Part shown: positions 7,695-16,632 of the stretch, one piece after another
Layout of the letters: the number at the start of each line of letters is the position of its first letter
Position numbering within the stretch: position 1 is the stretch's first letter
Source: Bdellovibrionales bacterium
GTDB lineage: Bacteria > Bdellovibrionota > Bdellovibrionia > Bdellovibrionales > JAMPXM01
Assembly: GCA_016713885.1 (NCBI GenBank)
Contig: JADJOF010000001.1
Coordinates: forward strand, 744,001 to 808,000
Reading direction: 5' to 3'
DNA: 64,000 nucleotides
Notes under the pieces: generated by a model
The model's database searches: none
Told to the model about the DNA's origin: nothing
Seen by the model: the letters and a program-made list of their open reading frames with translations, nothing else
Made by a program: the position numbers and the translations under genes

Positions 7695-8147
7695 ATGGGA
7701 CTTCGTGAGCAGATCTCAACTGATATTAAAGACGCTATGAGAGCCAAAGAGATGGCGAAGCTCAATGCGCTTCGAATGGTGCAGTCCGCATTTAAGAATC
7801 GTGAAATTGAACTGCGTCCAGAGCCAATGAGCGAAGAGGAGTGCCTCTCCGTTGTCAAAAAGCTTGTGAAGCAACGAAAAGAGTCGATTGAGCAATACTT
7901 GGCGGCAAAACGCCAAGACCTGGTCGACGCCGAATCGGCTGAATTGAAGTTGCTCGAGGCCTATTTGCCGGCGCAGATGTCGCGTGAGCAGATTGAGAAA
8001 ATCGTGATTGAGGTCGTGGCTTCGACTGGTGCCAAGACCATCAAGGACATGGGCTCGGTGATGAAAGAGGTTCAGGCTCGCACGGCGGGTTCGGCCGATA
8101 ACAAAATCGTCAGCGAGATCATCAAATCTAAATTGAGCGGCAATTAA
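7695..8147 (+). CDS. GatB/YqeY domain protein
   Basis: 150 residues matching the YqeY family: LREQISTDIKDAMRAKEMAKLNALRMVQSAFKNREIE at the N-terminus, a central RKESIEQY, then LEAYLPAQMSREQIEKIV and a C-terminal KDMGSVMKEV ... GSADNKIVSEIIKSKL. The fold is shared with the tRNA-binding tail of GatB; the cellular role is not established, possibly tRNA amidation or binding. Strong ribosome binding site (GAGGAGG) before the ATG. Its place between rpsU and dnaG is conserved in many bacteria. dnaG starts four bases after its stop. Confidence 0.92.
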   Translation: MGLREQISTDIKDAMRAKEMAKLNALRMVQSAFKNREIELRPEPMSEEECLSVVKKLVKQRKESIEQYLAAKRQDLVDAESAELKLLEAYLPAQMSREQIEKIVIEVVASTGAKTIKDMGSVMKEVQARTAGSADNKIVSEIIKSKLSGN

Positions 8148-8151
8148 GCCT

Positions 8152-10203
8152 ATGCGGTTCTCTCCAGACTTCGTCGAGAAGGTTCGCGAAGCGAACAACA
8201 TCGTCGACGTGATCGCCCCGTATACCCAGCTGCGGTCGACGGGGTCGAACTTTATGGGGCGATGTCCGTTTCCTGACCATAACGACAAGACGGCGAGTTT
8301 CTCGGTCAGCGAAGATAAGCAGCTCTACAACTGTTTTGGCTGCAAAAAGTCCGGCAATATTTTTACATTTCTGCAGACGTTCAACGGCTACGCATTTCCT
8401 GAGGCGATCGAGTTTCTAGCGAAACGCGCGAATATTGCGCTTCCGGAGCGTGACGAAGATCCTCGGGAAAAGCGTGCGCGTGAGCTTCGCGATGGTGTGC
8501 TTGCGGCCAATCGCCTGGCGAGCTCTTATTTTCAAGATCGCTTTTCGAAGCTTCCTCCGGGGCATCCTGTGCGTGTCTATGCGACACGCCGGCAGCTGAC
8601 CGATGAGCTGATCGAGCTCTTTGGTATTGGCTACTCGCCGGACGAGTGGCATGGCTTGGCGCAGCTATTTCGCGCCCGCAAGATTCCACTTGAAGTCGGC
8701 GAGCGCGGTGGGCTTTTGAAGCGATCGACGCGGGCCGGAGCTCCAGAGTCACATTTCGATCTTTTTCGCGGGCGTTTGATGTTTCCGATCGTGACCACGG
8801 CGGGTGAGACTGTTGGTTTTGGCGGTCGCGTCGTCGGTGAGGGGGAGCCCAAGTATCTGAACTCTCCTGAAACGCCGGTTTTTCACAAAGGTAAGATTCT
8901 TTATGGCCTGAATGTCACGGCCCGTTACATCCGTTCGATGGATGAAGCCGTCATTGTGGAAGGCTACATGGACGCGGTCTCGCTTTACGGGGCCGGCGTG
9001 ACCAATGTCGCCGCGATTTTGGGGACGGCGTTCACTCCTGATCATGGGCGCCTGCTTCGTCGCATGACGCCGAACGTGGTGATGCTGCTCGATGGCGATC
9101 GGGCCGGGATTCAGGGGGCCGAGCGAAGCTTGGCGGCGCTCTTGATGTCGGATTTGCGGCCCCGCGGTGTGATTTTGCCAGACGGAATGGATCCCGATGA
9201 TTTTATTCGGGAGCGTGGAGTTGATGCTCTTCGCGAGCTGATTCGCGGAGCGGGGGACCTCTTCACGATTTTGCTCACACGGCATTGGATGGAGGGGTAT
9301 CGCAATACCGCTCAGGACAAGCTTCGAGTTGTCGAGGCGGCGGCGCAAACATTGGCAGCAGCGGGCCCGGCGCTTTTTGATAAACCGATCCTCGATTTGT
9401 TTTGTGCGGAGATGGCGCGATTCCTCGATGTCGAGGCGGCCTGGATCAAAAAAACTCTACTGGGTTCTCTCGCCGGGCGGCCGGGAATGCAGCCTCAGGG
9501 GCCTGCGCCGGTCGGTTCGGTTAAGCTTAGTACAGCAAAGCTTGGGCCAAAATTTTCAGATCGATCGGGCGACGAGGTTGCTCCCGAGGAGGTGTTGCTC
9601 GAGCGTGAAGATCTCTATGGGCAACAGATTGATCTTGAGGGTATCAGTCGCGAAGAGTTGGTCGCGCTTTCACTTGTTTTGCAGAGCAAGCACCTCATGC
9701 AAGATCTGAGCGAGGCGAGCCGTGACTGGTCAAAATCTGGTGCTTCAAAAGAGGATCATCCGATCGCGATGATTCTCGATCATCCCGACGCGCGGAAGCT
9801 TCTTGGAATAGCGTTACGTCGCTATGGACAGCAGCCCGATGCGTTTGCTACGTTGACGGCTTCGCTCCTAGGTCTTTTGAAGGATTCGCGGACTTTGTCC
9901 ACGGCTCTCCAGACTGCGCAGGGACCAAGAGCGACGGTTGGTGGATCGACCGCAAGTGGTGAAACCGGAGCGACCAGTTTTGGCGCATCGAGTGCACCTC
10001 TTGGAGACTCCGCAGAAAGTGATCGACGTCGAATGGGAAGAGTGATGACAGCAATTCAACGACGTCGCAAACAAGCTGACCTCAATGTGATCAGCAATAA
10101 GCTTCGTGAAAAGAATGCGCCCGAAGAAAGTCAGGCGCTCATGCAGCGATTCGTCGAACTACAAAAAGAGATACGTGAACTTCAGGCACTCGAGCGCGAG
10201 TAA
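8152..10203 (+). CDS. dnaG: DNA primase
   Basis: Synthesises RNA primers at the replication fork. The N-terminal CHC2 zinc-binding site is complete (Cys38, His43, Cys61, Cys64). The catalytic TOPRIM region follows at about residues 260-345, with VIVEGYMDA and the acidic DGDRAG motif. The C-terminal third is a divergent helicase-interacting region with a Ser/Thr/Gly-rich linker near residues 590-625. At 683 residues it is slightly longer than E. coli DnaG. It starts four bases after yqeY and is followed 24 bases later by rpoD, as in the classical operon. Confidence 0.97.
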   Translation: MRFSPDFVEKVREANNIVDVIAPYTQLRSTGSNFMGRCPFPDHNDKTASFSVSEDKQLYNCFGCKKSGNIFTFLQTFNGYAFPEAIEFLAKRANIALPERDEDPREKRARELRDGVLAANRLASSYFQDRFSKLPPGHPVRVYATRRQLTDELIELFGIGYSPDEWHGLAQLFRARKIPLEVGERGGLLKRSTRAGAPESHFDLFRGRLMFPIVTTAGETVGFGGRVVGEGEPKYLNSPETPVFHKGKILYGLNVTARYIRSMDEAVIVEGYMDAVSLYGAGVTNVAAILGTAFTPDHGRLLRRMTPNVVMLLDGDRAGIQGAERSLAALLMSDLRPRGVILPDGMDPDDFIRERGVDALRELIRGAGDLFTILLTRHWMEGYRNTAQDKLRVVEAAAQTLAAAGPALFDKPILDLFCAEMARFLDVEAAWIKKTLLGSLAGRPGMQPQGPAPVGSVKLSTAKLGPKFSDRSGDEVAPEEVLLEREDLYGQQIDLEGISREELVALSLVLQSKHLMQDLSEASRDWSKSGASKEDHPIAMILDHPDARKLLGIALRRYGQQPDAFATLTASLLGLLKDSRTLSTALQTAQGPRATVGGSTASGETGATSFGASSAPLGDSAESDRRRMGRVMTAIQRRRKQADLNVISNKLREKNAPEESQALMQRFVELQKEIRELQALERE

Positions 10204-10227
10204 GAGAAGTTATTTTTCGGAGGCCGA

Positions 10228-12087
10228 ATGGCAAGCAAGACTGACGCAAAAACACCGGGTCGCGGAACTGAGAAAGAGGAAATGAGAAACTTGTCTCCTC
10301 TTGAGCAACAGACTGTGATCAAAGAAGAAGCCGAGCGCTTTCTCCGCCTTGGGCGCGAGAAGGGGTTTTTGACTGTTGAAGAAATCAACGAGCTTTTGCC
10401 GGCAGAACTGATCGATGCCACCGCTCTTGATATCTTCATGCAGGCGCTCGACACGGCTGGCGTCATCATCACTGAGCTTTCGGCGCAGAAGAAAGACGGC
10501 GATGAAGAGGGACAGACGTTTCTTGCAGATCCCGATGCTGAGCAAGAAGAAGAAGATGAAGATGAAGATGCCGGCGAGAGCGACGACGTTAAGGGTAATG
10601 ATCCCGTTCGTCTCTACTTGCGCAAGATGGGAAGCGTTTCGCTTCTCACTCGTGAAGGTGAAGTTGAGATCGCTCGCCGGATTGAAAAAGGTGAGCGCGA
10701 GATCGTCAAAGCGATTTTGCTTTCGCCAATTGGTACGCACGAGATCATTCAGCTTGGTGAGCGCCTGGACCAGGGACGCATTAAGGTGAAGGCGATCTTC
10801 CGTGGCCTTGAGGACGAAGAGACTCAGTACGACGAGCAGGAGTACATCGAGAAGGTGCACTCGCTGATCGACGAAGTTAAAAAATATCAAACGAAGGCAG
10901 CGAAGTATTTCACGGCTTTGCGCGATGAAACCATCAACGGTAAGGCGAAGGCTGAAGTTGAAGTCGAGTTGCACAAGCACAATGCCGAGCTCATGGTTTA
11001 TTTTGAATCGATCAACTTCAACCGGAAGACGATCAACCGCATTGTGATTAAGTTCAAAAACCTCGTGAACCGCATGACGGTTTTGCGCCGTCGGATGCGC
11101 GAAGGCTTGCAGAAGACCTTCACGTCGGATCTCGAGCAGCTGGCGGCACGCTACAAGCTCGTCGAGTCGAATGACAAAGAGCTCGCGAAGATGACTCGCG
11201 ATACGGGATTGACGTTCCAGAAGTACCGTCAGTTCTACGTTCAGGCGATCGACGCAGAGAAACGTATCAAGCGCTTGCACGATGAAACAGAAATGAATTT
11301 TAACTGGATTCGCGATACGTACACAGCCATCTGGAAGGGTGAGCGCGAAGCGGATGCGGCGAAGGCCGAACTTGTTGAGGCAAACCTTCGTCTCGTTGTT
11401 TCGATCGCAAAGAAGTACACCAACCGCGGATTGCAGTTCCTGGATTTGATCCAAGAAGGCAACATCGGCTTGATGAAGGCCGTCGATAAGTTTGAATATC
11501 GTCGTGGTTACAAGTTTTCGACTTATGCCACATGGTGGATTCGTCAGGCGATCACACGTGCGATCGCGGATCAGGCGCGTACAATTCGTATCCCAGTGCA
11601 TATGATCGAGACGATCAACAAGCTTGTTCGCACGTCGCGCTATCTGGTTCAGGAACTTGGCCGTGAGCCAAATCCTGAGGAGATCGCCGAGAAGATGGAT
11701 ATGCCTGTGGATAAGGTTCGCAAGGTATTGAAAATCGCGAAAGAGCCGATCTCTCTTGAGACGCCAGTGGGCGAAGAGGAAGATTCACATCTTGGCGACT
11801 TCTTGCCTGATACAAAGGTGATCAGTCCGCAAGAGGCGATTGTGAACTTGAACTTGGCTGAGCAAACTCGTCGCGTATTGGCGACGCTGACTCCGCGTGA
11901 AGAGAAAGTTCTGCGCATGCGCTTCGGTATCGGTGAAGAGAGCGACCACACTCTTGAAGAGGTGGGGCAGGACTTCAACGTGACGCGGGAACGTATTCGT
12001 CAGATCGAGGCGAAGGCGCTTCGGAAGCTTCGTCATCCGTCGCGTTCGGGCAAGCTGAAGACGTTCATGGATTCCAACAATCAGTAA
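10228..12087 (+). CDS. rpoD: Housekeeping sigma factor RpoD (sigma-70)
   Basis: Main sigma subunit of RNA polymerase. Region 1.1 lies at residues 1-95, followed by a very acidic Glu/Asp patch (about 106-125) and region 1.2 (DPVRLYLRKMGSVSLLTREG). Region 2 starts near residue 380 (LVEANLRLVVSIAKKY, with QFLDLIQEGNIGLMKAV and YKFSTYATWWIRQAI), which sets -10 recognition; region 4.2 near 580 (HTLEEVGQDFNVTRERIRQI) sets -35 recognition. Length 619 is normal for a primary sigma. Last protein gene of the operon; a tRNA begins nine bases downstream and is probably co-transcribed. Confidence 0.97.
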   Translation: MASKTDAKTPGRGTEKEEMRNLSPLEQQTVIKEEAERFLRLGREKGFLTVEEINELLPAELIDATALDIFMQALDTAGVIITELSAQKKDGDEEGQTFLADPDAEQEEEDEDEDAGESDDVKGNDPVRLYLRKMGSVSLLTREGEVEIARRIEKGEREIVKAILLSPIGTHEIIQLGERLDQGRIKVKAIFRGLEDEETQYDEQEYIEKVHSLIDEVKKYQTKAAKYFTALRDETINGKAKAEVEVELHKHNAELMVYFESINFNRKTINRIVIKFKNLVNRMTVLRRRMREGLQKTFTSDLEQLAARYKLVESNDKELAKMTRDTGLTFQKYRQFYVQAIDAEKRIKRLHDETEMNFNWIRDTYTAIWKGEREADAAKAELVEANLRLVVSIAKKYTNRGLQFLDLIQEGNIGLMKAVDKFEYRRGYKFSTYATWWIRQAITRAIADQARTIRIPVHMIETINKLVRTSRYLVQELGREPNPEEIAEKMDMPVDKVRKVLKIAKEPISLETPVGEEEDSHLGDFLPDTKVISPQEAIVNLNLAEQTRRVLATLTPREEKVLRMRFGIGEESDHTLEEVGQDFNVTRERIRQIEAKALRKLRHPSRSGKLKTFMDSNNQ

Positions 12088-12096
12088 GGCACTGAT

Positions 12097-12173
12097 GGGG
12101 GCTTAGCTTAGCTGGTTAAAGCAGCCGGCTCATAACCGGCGGATCGGGGGTTCGAGTCCCTCAGCCCCTACCA
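12097..12173 (+). tRNA. tRNA with CAU anticodon (Met or lysidine-modified Ile2)
   Basis: 77-nt cloverleaf: acceptor GGGGGCT/AGCCCCT, D-arm TAGCTTAGCTGGTTAAAGCA, anticodon loop CTCATAA on a CCGG stem, T-loop TTCGAGT, discriminator A and encoded CCA. The anticodon is CAU. Lack of initiator-type GGG/CCC anticodon stem excludes initiator tRNA; between elongator Met and Ile2 I cannot decide by eye, and the CTCATAA loop would suit either. Confidence 0.93.
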
Positions 12174-12235
12174 CTTCTTGCTTTACAGAGACTATCGACA
12201 TCCCGGGCGCGCGCCGAGCTGTGGCAACATTCTTG

Positions 12236-12250
12236 TGTCTCAAGTTGAGA
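12236..12250. promoter_or_regulatory. TGTCTC-type palindrome, copy 1 upstream of prepilin genes
   Basis: TGTCTCAAGTTGAGA is an imperfect inverted repeat 86 bases upstream of the perfect copy at 12322. Both lie between the tRNA and the first prepilin-like gene. Candidate operator. Confidence 0.35.
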
Positions 12251-12321
12251 AACTCCCTAGGCTTTGGTGCGTTGAAATGGCCAGCAAGCACCCGTAGCCG
12301 TATGAATGTCAGCGATTGACG

Positions 12322-12338
12322 TGTCTCGTTTTGAGACA
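12322..12338. promoter_or_regulatory. TGTCTC-N5-GAGACA palindrome, copy 2
   Basis: TGTCTCGTTTTGAGACA is a perfect 6-bp inverted repeat with a 5-base centre, about 90 bases upstream of the prepilin-like gene. The spacing suits a dimeric regulator. A relative occurs at 6690-6705. Confidence 0.45.
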
Positions 12339-12425
12339 GATTGTTTTCGGCGGTTTGATTTCAGCCGATGGCTATAAATTCCGATAACTTAACTGAGTAT
12401 GATCAAATCGAGAACTGGTGGCTTT

Positions 12426-13622
12426 ATGAGAAGTCGCTCTCATCGCGATGTATTTGCGTCGAATCAGGCTGGAGTCAGCCTGGTCGAGCTTATGATTGTG
12501 ACCGCTGTTATTGGGGTTGTCGGTATCGGCATGTCAGGTCTCTTTGTCGAAATGTCATTGCTTCAGGCGAAGGTCGAACAGGGAGTGGCGTTTACGGAGA
12601 TTCGGAATAGAATCTCACAGGCTGTTCGAAGTCCTCCGATCACAGCCGTTCAAGTCGGCGTTGTGCCGGCTTGGGATCGGACTTTACAAAATGCCGTATT
12701 GAATCCGGAGATGGCCTGTTTGCGAGACAACACGCCGTGTGTCTCCCTTGTTGGCGGGGTTCGGCAATGGAATCGGCTGACTCTTGTTGATAGTGGCGGC
12801 GTCGTTGTATTTGATGGGCATGATGATACTGCAGGCTTCAATAACCGTGGTGTTGCTTGTAATGCATTCGACACTGTTGCTCCGGATGGGACATGTCCAC
12901 TCAGTTATGATCTGAGATGGAGTGTCACTTGTCCTGATGGGGCCGATTCTTGTGTCGGCCCTAATATTGAAGTGCGTGCGACCGCCGAATACTCAGTACC
13001 ACCGCAGATTCATCGTGGGTTCGATCCCAATAAGCACTCATTTCTCGTCGTGCGAGGCGGAGCTGTTCGGAAGAATGAGGCGATCCGACTTCAGAACGTT
13101 GAGGACGAGTCAGCGCTTGGGATTAACGGCGGCGAGGATGGCGTCGGCGCGGGTGCCGGTAACAACTGTAAGGGAGCTTGGAAAGCTCGGCGATTAAATA
13201 CCATTGTCATGGCACCGGTGAACACTGTCACATTGGTTCCGCCGACTGGATTCACATTGGTTCCTGGAGTTTATAGCTGTCAGATCAGATCGCCTGGATA
13301 TAAGATCAGCGGAACATTCTTGCGCTTGCGCAGTACCGCAGGAGATGCCATCAATCTTCGATCTTCACCATCAGTGGCAACTCGGTGGGACGGTTCGACG
13401 ACAGTCGAACTTGTGACGTCGTTTACACTTGCAACACCGACGACATTCGTCGTCGAGCAATATTGCACCACTTTGCCGGAAGACGAGCCAACCTATGGCT
13501 CTTTCCTTCCCGAAAATTCTTTTGGAAGGCCAGTGCCAGATGAATTCGGAAGTTTTGCCAATGTTGTTTATACGACCGTCAACTGCATTCGGGTTCGATG
13601 TGTGACGGCTGGTTGCGAATGA
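12426..13622 (+). CDS. Very large prepilin-like protein (copy 1)
   Basis: The N-terminus is a class III (prepilin peptidase) signal: a short basic leader ending in Gly, then VSLVELMIVTAVIGVVGIGM with Glu at position +5, a hydrophobic helix for assembly into a pilus or pseudopilus. The remaining ~350 residues are a large globular domain with paired cysteines and the motifs NPEMACLRDNTPC, GFNNRG, LSYDLRW and NCKGAW. It is homologous along its whole length to the next gene. ATG 12426 gives a 16-residue leader; an in-frame ATG at 12399 is the alternative. Likely a minor pilin or surface adhesin processed by PilD; substrate unknown. Confidence 0.82.
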   Translation: MRSRSHRDVFASNQAGVSLVELMIVTAVIGVVGIGMSGLFVEMSLLQAKVEQGVAFTEIRNRISQAVRSPPITAVQVGVVPAWDRTLQNAVLNPEMACLRDNTPCVSLVGGVRQWNRLTLVDSGGVVVFDGHDDTAGFNNRGVACNAFDTVAPDGTCPLSYDLRWSVTCPDGADSCVGPNIEVRATAEYSVPPQIHRGFDPNKHSFLVVRGGAVRKNEAIRLQNVEDESALGINGGEDGVGAGAGNNCKGAWKARRLNTIVMAPVNTVTLVPPTGFTLVPGVYSCQIRSPGYKISGTFLRLRSTAGDAINLRSSPSVATRWDGSTTVELVTSFTLATPTTFVVEQYCTTLPEDEPTYGSFLPENSFGRPVPDEFGSFANVVYTTVNCIRVRCVTAGCE

Positions 13623-13651
13623 TTTTGTTTTTAGTTCCCAGGGGGAAGCAG

Positions 13652-14701
13652 ATGTCGAAAGAGAAAAAACAAAGACAAAGGGGCTTCACTGAATCTGGCC
13701 TTCGCGGCCAGTCTGGATTTGGTCTCGTCGAAGTCATGATCGTGGCGGCTGTGATTTCGATTATCGCTCTGGGAATGTCGACGCTTTTCACTGACATGTT
13801 CAGCATGCAGTCAAAATCGAACCAGCAGTCGTCGTATACAAACGTGCGACAGCGACTACTTCAGACAATCCAGAACACCGAAGCGTGGGCGCGGACGACG
13901 GCAGATGCCGGCATGAATCCCGAGATGGCTTGTATTCGTGGAAATACGCCGTGTGCGGTCAATGTGCTCGGATATCCACTGACGTTGCTTGAATCTGATG
14001 GTGCGGTGGCCTTTAGCGAACACTATTTGGTCGGCGCAAAACAACATGGGTTCAATAATAGTGGAACGCTCTGTCTGACATATGATCCGGCGGCGCCAGA
14101 TGCGAACTGCGCCTTGAGCTACGATCTTCGCTGGTATCCAATTTGTCCTGGCGCAGCGGTTTCGTGTGCAAACCCATCAATTCAGGTGCGAGGGGTGGCT
14201 CTCTTTGCGAGTCCAAATGTACTCCCCGGCGGGATGAATGTTTCGCGTTACGATCTTAATATTATACGAGGATCGGCCGCGATTCGAAATGACCCAGTCA
14301 CTATAACGTATGTGAAAGATGAGTCGACGCCCACAGGCGAAGGAAACTGCAAGGGAGCGTGGACACAGCGGCAGTTGACTTCTCCGCCGCTCAGCGATCC
14401 TGGTAATAACGTGACCGTCGCTGCCAGCGATATGACCTTTAAGGCCGGAACATACAACTGCCGTATAACAGCGCCAGCTTTCAAGGCAGGGGGCGTGAGA
14501 ATTCGACTGCGCGATCTTGCGGCGGTGATTCAGCCGATTGTTTCTCCGACGGTGACCGCTGCAATGTCGGGCGGATCGGCTCTCGCTGTCATTGATACGA
14601 CTTTCACTATAACAATTGATACGACTTTTAGGTTGGAGCAGTTCTGCCAGGCCAGCCCGGCTGATGACTCGGACGGATGGGGTGCTGTCGAGGCGAACTA
14701 G
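13652..14701 (+). CDS. Very large prepilin-like protein (copy 2), possibly truncated by an amber codon
   Basis: Paralogue of the preceding gene: leader MSKEKKQRQRGF..., cleavage Gly22/Phe23, helix FGLVEVMIVAAVISIIALGM with Glu+5, then NPEMACIRGNTPC, GFNNSG, LSYDLRW, GNCKGAW and VIDTTFTITIDTTFRLEQFC. AGGGGG precedes the ATG at 13652. The frame stops at TAG (14699-14701), but continues open to TAA at 14780-14782 with SMGVPMQDDGGYG and TYSVVSC, which align with the last part of copy 1 (SFGRPVPDEFGSF, YTTVNC). So either the amber is a recent nonsense mutation or sequence error, or it is read through. Confidence 0.82.
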   Translation: MSKEKKQRQRGFTESGLRGQSGFGLVEVMIVAAVISIIALGMSTLFTDMFSMQSKSNQQSSYTNVRQRLLQTIQNTEAWARTTADAGMNPEMACIRGNTPCAVNVLGYPLTLLESDGAVAFSEHYLVGAKQHGFNNSGTLCLTYDPAAPDANCALSYDLRWYPICPGAAVSCANPSIQVRGVALFASPNVLPGGMNVSRYDLNIIRGSAAIRNDPVTITYVKDESTPTGEGNCKGAWTQRQLTSPPLSDPGNNVTVAASDMTFKAGTYNCRITAPAFKAGGVRIRLRDLAAVIQPIVSPTVTAAMSGGSALAVIDTTFTITIDTTFRLEQFCQASPADDSDGWGAVEAN

Positions 14702-14906
14702 AGCATGGGCGTCCCGATGCAGGATGATGGCGGTTACGGGATGGTCACCTATTCGGTCGTGAGTTGTTTGCGGACGAGTTAATCTCATCTTGCTATGTAA
14801 AAAGCGGTGGGACTTTTTGGTCTTTTTGCGGGGCTGAGGGGTCACAGACCTGTGAATTCGACCGAGCTTGATTTGGACAGGCATGGAGTTTGTTTATAGG
14901 AGCCTC

Positions 14907-16622
14907 ATGAATGTGGGGCCTATGAACTTTTTACGAGTCCAAACGCTTTCGATATGCACCCTGCTGATGCTGTCGGTGTCTTGCGCTGAGCGACCATCGA
15001 TGCTGAAGACGGACCAGGAGCTGGCGGCAAACACCGAGATCTATATCGGGCACGATGAGTATTCGGTGGCGATTGCCGATGGTCAACAGACCGACTTGCG
15101 TTCGGGCGAGCGCGAGGACGGGCCGACAGGCGCCGAGGGAACGCCCTCAGATGGGACGACTGGTGCGGGCGCTCCGCCCAAACCAAAACCAAAACCGAAA
15201 CCAAAGCCAGTTGACGTCGAATATATTTTAACTAAGGCAAAAGCGATATCGGTTGGCTTAACATCGGATGCGCCTCAACCGCGAGTTGTGAATGACTCCA
15301 AGGCGTTTATCCCGGCCTCGGTGACGAAGATGATGACGACGGCTTCTGCCCTCAAGATCTTGGGACCGCAGTTTCGCTTTAAAACGGTCGTGTCATTTAA
15401 GCGGGAAGGTGAGCAAGCGAAAGATATTGTCGTTGTCGCGGACGGTGATCCGACGGCCGAGCTTGATGGCTCGAAAGTCACTGACGGCAATCGTTTTAAA
15501 GACATTGCGGCACGACTGAAGGCGATGGGGATCAAGGAGGTCAGTGGCTCTCTGATCCTTGTTCCAGCGGATGTGCGTTTGGATCGCCAGCAAATTCCTG
15601 ATGGAACACCGATGGAAGATCTGCGCGAGTGCTATGGAGCGTTCTCCGGAGCTTTTAATTTCAAGGGCAACTGCGCCGTTGCGAGAATCAATTCGAAGTC
15701 AGCTGTGAACTGGGAGATTCCGGAGCTGGCATCGTTTATCACCGGACAAATTGAAACAGAGCCGGGCCAACGGAACTCGATCGGAGTTAAGGCATTGCTC
15801 GAAGAGAATCGCATTCTCACGGGATTTCGCGTATATGGAACGTACAATGCGAAAAAACCGCAGGTTATTTCGCTGCGTCTTCCGGTACCCAATAGCGCAG
15901 CCTGGTTTGGATATTCTTTGCTCGACGAGTTGAAGTCGGGAAAGACGGGTCTGCGTGTTGACGGTGTTGTTGTACAGCACGCGCTGGATTCAGCATCAAG
16001 GCAGCGGGCACTTGCGGCGATCACCGATCCGTCGCGTGAGCGAATTGAGATCGACTCGATTGAGCTTGAAAAGATTGTCGATGCGACAAATAAACCCAGC
16101 GACAACTTTTTGGCCGATTCGCTGTTTAAGGCGATGGGCAGCCGCTCGCAGTTGAAAAATCAGGATGTCTTGAGCGCTGCGCGAAGTGTTGTCGCGGGCA
16201 ATATCCAAGAGTGGGTCAAGGCTGACGGCAATTCGGGACTATCGGCAGAAATGAGCATTAACGACGGAGCCGGGCTTTCGACAAAAAATCGGATGAGTCC
16301 TCGTGCTCTGCTCAGCATTTTGCGACAACTCCGTCGGGAACCGTACTTTGAGTTGTTCCGCAAGTCGTTACCAGTTGCGGGTCGCGATGGGACCCTCGCG
16401 GGACGAATGCGTGGTTCTGCGGCTGATGGTGTTGTTTTTGCGAAGACGGGCACTTTGAGCGGCTCTTATCAGCTTGCGGGCTATATCGCTTCAGCATTAG
16501 GTGATGAGTATGTGCCGTTTGTGATTCTCACCGACACGACTGTCGGTAACAAGGGGCGTGTCCGCGAGTTTCAAGACATATTGGTGGCGAAAATCGCAAA
16601 CTCGGTCAGGCGACGTCGCTAG
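14907..16622 (+). CDS. dacB: D-alanyl-D-alanine carboxypeptidase/endopeptidase, PBP4 type, lipoprotein
   Basis: Peptidase S13 family, trims or cleaves peptidoglycan cross-links in the periplasm. Active-site motifs are in order: SVTK near residue 138 (nucleophile Ser and Lys), SDN near 397 and KTG near 513 (KTGTLSGSY). The N-terminus has a lipobox (LLMLSVSC), so the mature enzyme should be membrane-anchored, followed by a Gly/Asp-rich linker and a PKPKPKPKPKP spacer that may span peptidoglycan. Several ATG starts are possible; 14907 has AGGAG just upstream. In predatory relatives such enzymes remodel prey wall, but no evidence here distinguishes that from housekeeping. Confidence 0.9.
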   Translation: MNVGPMNFLRVQTLSICTLLMLSVSCAERPSMLKTDQELAANTEIYIGHDEYSVAIADGQQTDLRSGEREDGPTGAEGTPSDGTTGAGAPPKPKPKPKPKPVDVEYILTKAKAISVGLTSDAPQPRVVNDSKAFIPASVTKMMTTASALKILGPQFRFKTVVSFKREGEQAKDIVVVADGDPTAELDGSKVTDGNRFKDIAARLKAMGIKEVSGSLILVPADVRLDRQQIPDGTPMEDLRECYGAFSGAFNFKGNCAVARINSKSAVNWEIPELASFITGQIETEPGQRNSIGVKALLEENRILTGFRVYGTYNAKKPQVISLRLPVPNSAAWFGYSLLDELKSGKTGLRVDGVVVQHALDSASRQRALAAITDPSRERIEIDSIELEKIVDATNKPSDNFLADSLFKAMGSRSQLKNQDVLSAARSVVAGNIQEWVKADGNSGLSAEMSINDGAGLSTKNRMSPRALLSILRQLRREPYFELFRKSLPVAGRDGTLAGRMRGSAADGVVFAKTGTLSGSYQLAGYIASALGDEYVPFVILTDTTVGNKGRVREFQDILVAKIANSVRRRR

Positions 16623-16632
16623 ACCCTCTGAC

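Noticed and set aside
8749..9348. Long antisense frame within dnaG
   Set aside because: G/C-rich shadow of a conserved coding frame; no motif or start signal.
10210..11601. 463-codon open frame antisense to rpoD
   Set aside because: It mirrors the codon pattern of rpoD, has no homology features or ribosome binding site, and covers a certain essential gene.
14785..14860. Possible terminator after the prepilin pair
   Set aside because: Repeated CTTTTTG elements are present but no convincing stem was found.
15175..15215. Short tandem repeat (Pro-Lys codons)
   Set aside because: Not a CRISPR or satellite; it encodes the PKPKPKP linker of the carboxypeptidase lipoprotein.
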